Shown here in pieces: positions 1 through 5,224 of a stretch of DNA of 5,224 nt. Under the pieces are notes generated by a model. The model did no database searches, had not been told where the DNA came from, and was given only the letters and a program-made list of their open reading frames with translations. The stretch comes from UBA8346 sp050260935 (GTDB lineage: Bacteria > Bacillota > UBA4882 > UBA8346). Position 1 is the first letter of the stretch. Every line of letters begins with the position of its first letter. The position numbers and the translations under genes are program-made. The stretch is from the NCBI GenBank assembly GCA_050260935.1, contig JBLNCU010000106.1:1-5224 (forward strand), written 5' to 3'.

Positions 1-9
1 TTTTAAGGA

Positions 10-2733
10 TTATAATTTTTCCACACTAGCCTGAGCTGCGGCTAACCTGGCAATCGGCACCCGAAATGGCGAGCAGGAAACATAATTCATTCCAGCCCGA
101 TGGCAGAACTTGACGGAATCGGGATCACCGCCATGCTCGCCGCAGATACCAACCTTCAGGTCCTTGCGGGTGCTGCGGCCGCGGTCGATTCCGAATTTAA
201 TCAATTCACCGACCGCTTCTTGGTCAATGGTCTGGAAGGGATCATCCTTCAGGATCTTCTTGTCAAGGTAATCCGGAAGGAAGCTTCCGATGTCGTCACG
301 GGAGAAGCCGAAGCTCATCTGGGTGAGATCGTTGGTGCCGAATGAGAAGAATTGCGCGACTTCGGCCATTTTATTGGCGGTTAAAGCGGCCCGCGGAATC
401 TCGATCATGGTGCCGAACATAAAGGGAATCTCTTTTAGGCCCAGATTCTGGCAGACTTCCTCGTAGACTTTGTCAAGTATCTTCTTCTGATCGTTTAATT
501 CATTGACTGTGCAGGTAACTGGGATCATAATCTCCGGGAAAGCTTTCTTTCCAGCTTTAATCAGTTCTCCGGCAGCTTCCAGAATGGCCCGGAACTGCAT
601 TTCGGATACTTCCGGATAAGTGATCCCCAGCCGCACACCGCGATGACCGAGCATCGGGTTGTTCTCTTTCAGGTCTTCACCGCGTTTCTTGATTTCGTCC
701 ACGCTGACTTTCAGATCTTTAGCCAGAGCGGCGATTTTCTCTTCGGAATGCGGCACAAATTCATGAAGCGGCGGATCAAGCAGGCGAATGGTAATCGGCA
801 GACCGTTGAGTACTTCCATGGTAGCCTTGATATCGCCCTTCACAAACGGGAAGAGTTCTTTTAAAGCTGCTCGGCGTTCCTCTATATTTTTGCTCATGAT
901 CATCTTGCGGAGCAAGAAAAGCGGTTTATCACTGCCCTCGCCGTAAAACATATGCTCGGTGCGGAAAAGACCGATGCCCTCAGCGCCGAATTGCACCGCT
1001 TTGGCGGCATCCTTCGGATTGTCGGCGTTGGTCCTGATTTTGAGAGTTCGATGTTCATCGCAGAGTTTCATCAACTCAAGATAGGCCTGGTTATGCTCCA
1101 GATCCGCATCGACCAGCGGCAACTCGCCCTTGTAAACCAAACCTTTAGTACCGTTCAGAGAGATCCAGTCGCCTTCTTTGACCACCTCTCCGCTCTTGGT
1201 CTTAAAAGTTTTACCGACAACTTCAATATCAGAGCAGCCGACTACACAACATTTGCCCCAGCCGCGGGCTACCAAAGCGGCATGGGAAGTCATTCCGCCC
1301 TTGGAAGTCAAAATAGCCTGAGCTTTATGCATGCCGTCGACATCTTCGGGAGAGGTTTCTTCACGGACCAAAATTACTTTTTCACCGCGGGCCGCCCAGG
1401 CAACGGCGTCTTCATTGGTAAAGACAACCCGGCCTTTAGCGCCGCCCGGTCCGGCGGGTAAACCTTTGGCAATCGCTTTGAAATTTTTCTCAGCAATAGG
1501 ATCAAGCATCGGCAGCAGCAGTTCGACCAACTGGGTGGGGGCTACCCTCATTACCGCCGTCTTGGAGTCGATCAAACCTTCTTTATACATCTCAGTGGCC
1601 ATACGGACGGCAGCCACGCCGTTACGTTTACCTACACGGCACTGCAGCATGAATAACTTGCCCTTCTCGATGGTGAACTCGATGTCCAGCATGTCATGAT
1701 AATGCTTTTCAAGCCGTTTTTGGATATCGTCGAGTTCTTTATAAATCTGGGGCATTGTTTGTTCCAAAGTCGGCAGGTTTTTACTTTGTTCGTTTTTGGA
1801 ATAATCGTTGATGGGTCCAGGGGTCCGGATACCGGCGACCACGTCCTCGCCTTGAGCATTGACCAAGTATTCGCCGTAAAAATGATTCTCACCGTTGCCG
1901 GGGTTACGGGTAAATGCCACCCCGGTGGCGGAGTCATCGCCCATATTGCCAAAGACCATCGATTGGACGTTGACCGCGGTGCCCCAGTCATCAGGAATCT
2001 TTTCGATCCGGCGGTATTCAACCGCCCGCTTTCCGTTCCAGCTCATGAAGACAGCGGCGATGCCGCCCCATAGTTGTTCTTGAGGTTCCTCGGGGAACGG
2101 TTTGCCGATAACCTCTTTCACCATTTGCTTAAATTCCGCCACCAATTGTTTTAGATCATCAACCGTAAGATCGGTATCACTGTTGTAACCCTTTTGCTTT
2201 TTTATCTCTTCCAACCGCTCATCAAGTATCTTCCGGATCCCTTTACCGTTTTTGGGTTCAATACCGGCGGCCTTCTCCATGACTACGTCCGAATACATCA
2301 TAATCAACCGGCGGTAAGCGTCATAAGCGAAACGGGGATTCTTGGTTTGCTCAATCAGTCCCTGAACCGTTACGTCGTTTAGTCCAACGTTTAACACGGT
2401 GTCCATCATACCGGGCATAGATTTGCGGGCTCCGGAACGGACCGAAACCAAAAGCGGGTTTTTAGGATCGCCGAATTTTTTCCCCATTAATTTTTCAACT
2501 TCAGCCAGCGCCTTTTCCACATCTTTTTTAAGTTCAGCGGGATATTGCATGTTGTTATTGTAAAAATAAGTACAGACCTCTGTAGTAATGGTGAAACCGG
2601 GGGGAACCGGTAACCGCAGATTTTGGTGACCGGCCATTTCGGCCAGATTGGCGCCTTTTCCACCTAGCAAATTCTTCATTGATTCGTTGCCATCGGCTTT
2701 GCCGCCGCCAAAAGAGTAGACGTATTTTGCCAT
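10..2733 (-). CDS. ppdK: Pyruvate, phosphate dikinase (complete)
   Basis: Cytosolic enzyme that interconverts pyruvate + ATP + Pi and phosphoenolpyruvate + AMP + PPi; in anaerobes it works in PPi-linked glycolysis or in making PEP. The 907 residues run through the whole family architecture. The N-terminal ATP-grasp domain has K26 in GGKGANL, R99 in SVRSGA, and D350, E352 and Q364 in the nucleotide site. The swivelling phosphohistidine domain carries GGMTSHAA at 479-486 with H484 as phospho-carrier. The C-terminal PEP/pyruvate barrel has R591 (LFRTEH), R650 (IRLLDPPLHE), E778 (MIEIPRAAL), N801-D802 (GTNDLTQ) and C864 (GICGEHGG). Offsets from the well-studied Clostridium symbiosum enzyme (H455, C831, from memory) are consistent. 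T482 sits two residues before H484, where a PPDK regulatory protein would act; no such gene is in the window. It is somewhat longer than the usual bacterial length of about 875-890. The ATG start is fixed by the MAKYVYSFGGG opening and an AGGAGGT box. No internal damage is seen. The stop is 9 bases from the window edge, so any terminator is not visible. Confidence 0.98.
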   Translation of the reverse strand: MAKYVYSFGGGKADGNESMKNLLGGKGANLAEMAGHQNLRLPVPPGFTITTEVCTYFYNNNMQYPAELKKDVEKALAEVEKLMGKKFGDPKNPLLVSVRSGARKSMPGMMDTVLNVGLNDVTVQGLIEQTKNPRFAYDAYRRLIMMYSDVVMEKAAGIEPKNGKGIRKILDERLEEIKKQKGYNSDTDLTVDDLKQLVAEFKQMVKEVIGKPFPEEPQEQLWGGIAAVFMSWNGKRAVEYRRIEKIPDDWGTAVNVQSMVFGNMGDDSATGVAFTRNPGNGENHFYGEYLVNAQGEDVVAGIRTPGPINDYSKNEQSKNLPTLEQTMPQIYKELDDIQKRLEKHYHDMLDIEFTIEKGKLFMLQCRVGKRNGVAAVRMATEMYKEGLIDSKTAVMRVAPTQLVELLLPMLDPIAEKNFKAIAKGLPAGPGGAKGRVVFTNEDAVAWAARGEKVILVREETSPEDVDGMHKAQAILTSKGGMTSHAALVARGWGKCCVVGCSDIEVVGKTFKTKSGEVVKEGDWISLNGTKGLVYKGELPLVDADLEHNQAYLELMKLCDEHRTLKIRTNADNPKDAAKAVQFGAEGIGLFRTEHMFYGEGSDKPLFLLRKMIMSKNIEERRAALKELFPFVKGDIKATMEVLNGLPITIRLLDPPLHEFVPHSEEKIAALAKDLKVSVDEIKKRGEDLKENNPMLGHRGVRLGITYPEVSEMQFRAILEAAGELIKAGKKAFPEIMIPVTCTVNELNDQKKILDKVYEEVCQNLGLKEIPFMFGTMIEIPRAALTANKMAEVAQFFSFGTNDLTQMSFGFSRDDIGSFLPDYLDKKILKDDPFQTIDQEAVGELIKFGIDRGRSTRKDLKVGICGEHGGDPDSVKFCHRAGMNYVSCSPFRVPIARLAAAQASVEKL

Positions 2734-2740
2734 TAAAGAC

Positions 2741-2748
2741 TACCTCCT
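2741..2748 (-). promoter_or_regulatory. Ribosome binding site of ppdK
   Basis: Read on the minus strand this is AGGAGGTA, a near-perfect anti-16S match, 7 bases before the ATG at 2733. It decides the start codon of ppdK and suggests strong translation. Confidence 0.9.
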
Positions 2749-2763
2749 ATTTTATTTCTACAA

Positions 2764-2792
2764 GAAAGTGCGTTTAAAGCGGGTACACTTTC
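2764..2792 (-). repeat. Inverted repeat in the ppdK 5' leader
   Basis: GAAAGTG (2764-2770) and CACTTTC (2786-2792) are perfect 7-base inverted copies separated by 15 bases. In the ppdK transcript they could form a stem whose 3' side ends about 16 bases before the AGGAGG box. It may be an operator or an mRNA hairpin affecting translation, but a 7-base repeat can also arise by chance. No run of T follows, so it is not a terminator. Confidence 0.35.
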
Positions 2793-2857
2793 CGGTAAGA
2801 CAATTGGTTGCACTTCGTAAAAGGTTGGAATAAACTGGTAATATATATACCCGACAA

Positions 2858-2890
2858 TTATTTTTCGCGATAACTCACATAGATCCTCCT
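2858..2890 (-). promoter_or_regulatory. Possible leader peptide or start-stop element upstream of ppdK
   Basis: The minus strand reads AGGAGG (2890-2885), then ATCT, then ATGTGA. A start codon at 2880 is thus followed directly by a stop. In the overlapping frame, GTG at 2878 lies 6 bases from the AGGAGG box and opens a six-codon frame, MSYREK, ending at TAA (2860-2858). A ribosome binding site this good without a gene behind it suggests a translated leader in the ppdK mRNA, about 124 bases before ppdK. The alternative is the relic of a lost gene. The peptide has no run of one amino acid that would point to classical attenuation. The role is unknown. Confidence 0.35.
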
Positions 2891-3051
2891 TTATTGGCAA
2901 AAATTTTTCGCTTTGTTACTATAATTTAACCTCGCTCTAACACAGTTAAACATTTTACATCGGCGGCTTTATTTTATTCCAAAGCTCCTATTTTAACCCC
3001 CAAATTACGAAAACGACGTGTTGGGTATCCTTCTGCCGGGGTGGGTGAAAA

Positions 3052-3111
3052 TTCATTTGCCATAAAGAGTAAATTTTCAATTGCCATTGACAGATCTCAC
3101 CTTCAATTGCC
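3052..3111. repeat. Three short direct repeats at about 25-base spacing
   Basis: TTCATTTGCC (3052-3061), TTCAATTGCC (3076-3085) and TTCAATTGCC (3102-3111) recur at 24 and 26 bases. The first two are also followed by AT, giving a 12-base match with one mismatch. Regular spacing near two to two and a half helix turns suits either binding sites for one protein or the multiple terminal repeats found at the ends of IS21-type elements. No IS21 istA/istB gene is recognisable beside them, so the origin is open. Confidence 0.45.
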
Positions 3112-3232
3112 CCCACACGACAGCCGAATCATGGAAGGTTGACTGGTCGGCCTACCGATCAAACTATCCCTCAGATTCATCTGATTTAAGTGCTCATTGA
3201 GAGTTTTTAAACAGTTTTTTCGGATTATCTTC

Positions 3233-3297
3233 TTTAGGCATGCATTCAAATTCATGATCTGCAACGCTTTTAACCACTTATTTTAGGTATACATTCA
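3233..3297. repeat. Imperfect 16-base direct repeat, 49 bases apart
   Basis: TTTAGGCATGCATTCA (3233-3248) and TTTAGGTATACATTCA (3282-3297) match at 14 of 16 positions. The two differences are C/T and G/A and together preserve a palindromic core (GCATGC versus GTATAC). Paired change within a palindrome hints at a binding site rather than chance duplication, but nothing adjacent names the binding protein. Confidence 0.35.
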
Positions 3298-3328
3298 TAA
3301 AAATCTAGTTTTAAGGATCTTTTCTAAT

Positions 3329-3580
3329 TTACTTTGATATATTTTCATTTGAACCGGCTTTGCAAAGATGTTTTTGTTTTGATTGGACACATTGGCACGA
3401 AGAATGCATGTTAGCGCAAATTCCTCCAAATATGGAAAACAAACCCCAAAATAATGGCCTTGAGAGTATTCCTAATGGTGTTGGATCACTTACGGGTAAT
3501 AAATTCATTCCCCAAGCCACTAAATAACATCCACCTATGATACAAATATGTCCAAAGATTGCAAGCGTTCTTTCCCTCAT
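3329..3580 (-). CDS. Small cysteine-rich two-helix membrane protein, unknown function
   Basis: I do not recognise this 83-residue protein. It has two hydrophobic segments, about residues 6-28 and 41-57, the first enclosing GHICIIGGCYLVAWG and the second followed by the cysteine-rich stretch CANMHSSCQCV (residues 55-65). A polar, basic tail ends the chain (SKQKHLCKAGSNENISK). Cysteines at 13, 18, 55, 62, 64 and 73 are many for so short a protein and could bind a metal or form disulfides; that is inference. The ATG at 3580 is supported by an AGGAGGG box 7 bases upstream. It starts just downstream of the transposase remnant, in the same direction, and has no visible promoter of its own or clear terminator. 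The strong start signal and well-formed helices argue that it is a real gene. Confidence 0.7.
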   Translation of the reverse strand: MRERTLAIFGHICIIGGCYLVAWGMNLLPVSDPTPLGILSRPLFWGLFSIFGGICANMHSSCQCVQSKQKHLCKAGSNENISK

Positions 3581-3587
3581 TCCTATG

Positions 3588-3594
3588 CCCTCCT
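3588..3594 (-). promoter_or_regulatory. Ribosome binding site of the 83-residue membrane protein
   Basis: The minus strand reads AGGAGGG, 7 bases before the ATG at 3580. This is the main evidence that this short frame is translated and that the ATG, not a later codon, is its start. Confidence 0.75.
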
Positions 3595-3628
3595 AAAATA
3601 ATGATTTCCAAATCTTTTATCTTTAGGC

Positions 3629-3928
3629 TCAAAACCTTCTTTTCCAACGTTGCAGCCTGCGAAGATCCAATTGGAGGATCTCGCAAACGCGACTTTGGGA
3701 TAACCCGCTGGTAATACCTTTGGAAACGAGATCAAGTAAGGCCTGACGCTATACGCCATAGATATGCCGTCCTGTGAACTTATCTTGAAACCCTATTTGT
3801 CGTTTTTTTAAAATTGTATACTCGACGATAAGATCAGCGTGGGCTCTCTCTTTCTGCTCCAATTCGGCTTGGAGAGCAGCATAGTCCTTTGGAGTTGCGT
3901 CTGGCCGATAACGGCCTAAATTTGAAGG
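3629..3928 (-). pseudogene. Decayed IS transposase fragment (N-terminal, helix-turn-helix part)
   Basis: One minus-strand frame runs from about 3928 to TGA at 3631-3629 and is broken only by a TAG at 3751-3749. Before the TAG it reads as a charged coiled coil (DYAALQAELEQKERAHADL, then VEYTILKKRQ). After it comes a helix-turn-helix like that at the start of IS3-type transposase or integrase proteins (LLDLVSKGITSGLSQSRVC, then EILQLDLRRLQRWKRR). The DDE catalytic domain is missing: the frame ends right after RWKRRF and the 83-residue gene begins about 50 bases on. No ATG, GTG or TTG with a ribosome binding site opens the frame. The fragment is therefore dead, and its upstream end touches the attC-like palindrome. 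The IS family is judged from the motif only. Confidence 0.6.
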
Positions 3929-4031
3929 CTATGGCGATTAACGGTTTTGCATGTGAAGTTGCCCGAAGCGTAGCGCGGGGCAATTCGGGAGAGGACGGGA
4001 ATCCGCCCGAACCGCATAGCCGCTGTTATAT
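3927..4031 (-). repeat. Folded palindromic element, attC-like
   Basis: Outer arms GGCTATGGCG (3927-3936) and CGCATAGCC (4013-4021) pair over their length except for one extra G in the left arm, the kind of extrahelical base found in integron attC sites. GTTATAT (4025-4031), read ATATAAC on the minus strand, matches the simple-site form seen in VCR-type attC sites and lies 19 bases after the stop of the membrane gene, where a cassette attC would start. Between the arms, two hairpins can form: TTGCCC/GGGCAA (3959-3964 and 3978-3983, approximately) and TTCGGG/CCCGAA (3984-3989 and 4006-4011). It is GC-rich against AT-rich flanks. Against attC: on the other side the expected GTTAT does not follow the arm directly but comes about 12 bases later, inside the transposase fragment, and no integrase gene is present. 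It could instead be another kind of dispersed folded repeat. Confidence 0.4.
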
Positions 4032-4050
4032 GCAGTTCGCCCCCGGAATA

Positions 4051-4977
4051 TTAATCATTTTTTAACCTTTTCTCATTACTCGTCTTTAAAAGAACAGCTG
4101 CAAGGATGGACATCCAAATCATTGGAGCGAATACACTAATTCTTTCATATATTCCCATCCATGGGGTCGGTTCATTGGCCGCAACTAAGGGCGCCATTTT
4201 TCCAACTAAAAATCCGAAAATCAACATCAAAGCAATTGTAATAAATGAGTATACTCTAAACTTATTCCCCGCAACGCCAGAACCAAAAGCAATAATGGCT
4301 ACCAGTAATAACACGGTAAATCCTGAAAGAATCAGATGCCCTGTATCGGATACTGACCCAATATTACCTCGCATATTCATCGGAAAGAATAACCACGCAT
4401 ACCCTGAAATACCCCATAACACTAATAGAAGCCCAGTAATTTTTAACAATAATTTTTTACCTGAAAATAAGGTTACACCTATTCCAAATAAGATTACAAG
4501 CGGACTAAATAATACCGTTAGGGTTTTCCACAAACTTGTTGAGGGAGAGCCAATCGCTGATAATTCGCTTATAGCTTGATCATAATAACTATAACCTTGA
4601 TAAGAAATAGCACAAATAAAGTCAGAGGCCAAATAGAAAACCGCAGCCAAAATACCAAATGTTAACAGGTGTCGCGTTATTCTCTCCTTATTAATTTTAC
4701 CTGTTTTAAAAATATTAAAAGGAATCATCCGGTCCACTTCCAAATAATAATTTTCATAATCCCTGCCAAATGCCTCTTTCAGTTGCTCTTCTTCTTTCTT
4801 AATAAAAATGACAACTCCAATGTATAAAACGATTGCAGCAACTAAATATACCCAAGTTAAAGTGAGTAATGATATAGCAGGTAGAATAAAAAAACAAAAG
4901 CTTGAATAAATAGGATTTCTGACAATACTATATGCTCCAGTTGTAATCAATTTCCCCTTTGGAAATTCGATTAGCAA
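4051..4977 (-). CDS. ICMT-like methyltransferase core fused to DUF998 membrane protein, N-terminus probably missing
   Basis: Integral membrane protein of 308 residues as read from TTG at 4977. Residues 1-87 match the C-terminal core of the isoprenylcysteine carboxyl methyltransferase / phospholipid methyltransferase-like family: GKLITTGAYSIVRNPIY (8-24), two helices (about 25-60), then the EEEQLKEAFGRDYENYY (62-78) and RMIP (83-86) ending that contributes to S-adenosylmethionine binding in the family. Residues about 100-300 form a complete DUF998 domain: YDQAISELSAIGSP (132-145), FFPMNMRG (197-204), the TGH at 212-214, and TPWMGIYERI (271-280), with some six helices. The first one or two helices of the methyltransferase part are absent, and no ATG or GTG lies in frame up to the TGA at 5049. 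The TTG start with a weak AGGTG box is therefore only the best available. DUF998 has no established function. Whether the product is active is doubtful. Codons are AT-rich compared with ppdK. Confidence 0.7.
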   Translation of the reverse strand: MLIEFPKGKLITTGAYSIVRNPIYSSFCFFILPAISLLTLTWVYLVAAIVLYIGVVIFIKKEEEQLKEAFGRDYENYYLEVDRMIPFNIFKTGKINKERITRHLLTFGILAAVFYLASDFICAISYQGYSYYDQAISELSAIGSPSTSLWKTLTVLFSPLVILFGIGVTLFSGKKLLLKITGLLLVLWGISGYAWLFFPMNMRGNIGSVSDTGHLILSGFTVLLLVAIIAFGSGVAGNKFRVYSFITIALMLIFGFLVGKMAPLVAANEPTPWMGIYERISVFAPMIWMSILAAVLLKTSNEKRLKND

Positions 4978-5088
4978 TTGAATTACACCTGTTACCCATA
5001 GGAGTATTCCAGGAATAAGAAATATATATCCTATAGATTTCCTGAATCAGTGAAATAAAAGACTAATGTCGCTTCTCCCATTAAATTA
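4978..5088 (-). other. Disrupted 5' part of the ICMT-like gene
   Basis: The reading frame of the membrane gene continues upstream of its TTG start as a typical transmembrane helix (SIGYIFLIPGILLWVTGVIQ) that fits the position before GKLITTG in this family. It therefore looks like real coding sequence. It meets TGA at 5049-5047, and a further short open stretch (FNGRSDISLLFH) meets TAA at 5088-5086. A frame beginning with ATG at 5081 (MGEATLVFYF) is out of phase and ends within 16 codons. Either stop mutations, a frameshift near 5045-5060, or a truncation by foreign DNA would explain this. A sequencing error is also possible. Confidence 0.5.
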
Positions 5089-5116
5089 CCGCAAGTTTCT
5101 CAAATAAACATACCGG

Positions 5117-5142
5117 GGATAGAGGGTTTTAACCCTCTATCC
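5117..5142. terminator. Strong hairpin after a minus-strand stop, possible terminator
   Basis: GGATAGAGGGTT (5117-5128) and AACCCTCTATCC (5131-5142) are perfect inverted copies, giving a stem of 10-12 pairs around a small AT loop. On the minus strand it starts immediately after the TGA at 5145-5143 of a frame entering from the edge, a position typical of a transcription terminator. No T run follows in either direction, so intrinsic termination is uncertain; it may instead stabilise the mRNA end or mark the end of an inserted element. Confidence 0.4.
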
Positions 5143-5223
5143 TCAAGTAGCGAATTCATTATCTAAAACAACCTTAACTTGATGATCGTCAATAAGATTC
5201 TTCTTCTGCGAGAATGCACTGAG
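5143..5223 (-). CDS. Possible C-terminal tail of a gene entering from the right edge
   Basis: A minus-strand frame is open from the window edge for 26 codons and ends at TGA 5145-5143. It reads LSAFSQKKNLIDDHQVKVVL followed by DNEFAT. I do not recognise it, and 26 open codons can occur by chance. The only support is the hairpin that follows the stop without a gap, as expected at the end of a transcription unit. If real, the gene lies mostly outside the window. Confidence 0.2.
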   Translation of the reverse strand, partial: LSAFSQKKNLIDDHQVKVVLDNEFAT

Positions 5224-5224
5224 C

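Larger units (their letters stand above)
2734..3328. other. Intergenic region upstream of ppdK
   Basis: This AT-rich stretch has no gene that I can support. On the minus strand TATAGT (2923-2918) is a fair -10 box, but the best -35 candidate (TTAACT) is 20 bases away, so the ppdK promoter is not settled. On the plus strand TATAAT (2920-2925) overlaps it, with TTGGCA 20 bases upstream and no gene behind it. Two short minus-strand frames, 37 codons (2974-3087) and 50 codons (3103-3255), have no recognisable product. The repeat groups at 3052-3111 and 3233-3297 suggest old mobile-element ends or regulatory sites. Confidence 0.5.

Noticed and set aside
952..1461. Long plus-strand open frame of 169 codons inside ppdK, and several shorter ones on both strands (for example 100-345, 1331-1699, 1696-2073, minus 1632-2021)
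   Set aside because: They lie wholly within the conserved ppdK coding sequence in other frames, have no ribosome binding sites and no recognisable domains; they are by-products of its codon use.
2894..2925. Plus-strand TATAAT with TTGGCA upstream
   Set aside because: The 20-base spacer is too long for a good promoter and no plus-strand gene follows.
2974..3087. Minus-strand frame of 37 codons beginning MAIENLLFMANEF with a weak AAGGTGAG box
   Set aside because: The start lies inside the 25-base-spaced repeats, the product is not recognisable, and the box is weak. It is kept only as a possibility.
3103..3255. Minus-strand frame of 50 codons beginning MNLNACLKKIIRKN
   Set aside because: There is no ribosome binding site and no recognisable family, and a frame of this length is expected by chance in AT-rich DNA.
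3663..3681. AGATCC/GGATCT inverted repeat
   Set aside because: It is a six-base repeat inside the transposase relic with no T run; most likely chance or part of the old coding sequence.
3486..3686. Minus-strand frame of 66 codons
   Set aside because: It overlaps the 83-residue gene and the transposase relic in another frame, has no ribosome binding site, and shows no motif.
4106..4579. Plus-strand open frame of 157 codons
   Set aside because: It is antisense to the DUF998 domain, which has clear family motifs on the minus strand, and it has no start signals of its own.
1..5224. CRISPR array, tRNA or rRNA gene, known riboswitch
   Set aside because: I saw no regularly spaced long repeats, no cloverleaf with a TTCGA arm, and no conserved rRNA or riboswitch core on either strand.

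Overview
The window looks like a piece of an anaerobic Firmicutes-type genome. The evidence is the strong AGGAGG ribosome binding sites, a pyruvate, phosphate dikinase of the bacterial type, and DUF998 and isoprenylcysteine-methyltransferase-like membrane proteins. This placement is inference, and no marker fixes the genus. All supported genes lie on the minus strand, so transcription runs from high to low coordinates.

Left half (10-2733): one complete, highly conserved metabolic gene, ppdK, with every catalytic residue I can check in place. Its 5' side (2734-3328) holds a good ribosome binding site, an inverted repeat, a minute leader reading frame with its own perfect ribosome binding site, and two small groups of short direct repeats. 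I see no convincing larger gene there.

Middle (3329-4050): an 83-residue, two-helix, cysteine-rich membrane protein of unknown function with a strong ribosome binding site. Next comes a decayed piece of an IS transposase (helix-turn-helix part only, interrupted by a TAG). Then comes a structured palindrome of about 100 bp that resembles an integron attC site or another folded mobile repeat. This is the accessory part of the window.

Right part (4051-5224): an AT-rich membrane gene that joins the C-terminal core of an isoprenylcysteine/phospholipid-methyltransferase-like domain to a whole DUF998 domain. Its N-terminus appears lost or broken, because the homologous-looking frame continues upstream of the first usable start codon and runs into stops. 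A strong hairpin and the possible tail of another gene lie at the edge.

The genes do not form an evident pathway. ppdK appears to be a stand-alone core gene next to a patch of genome that has taken in and lost mobile DNA. The most interesting signals are the ICMT-like/DUF998 fusion with its damaged start, the attC-like palindrome directly behind it, the small cysteine-rich membrane protein, and the leader reading frame before ppdK.
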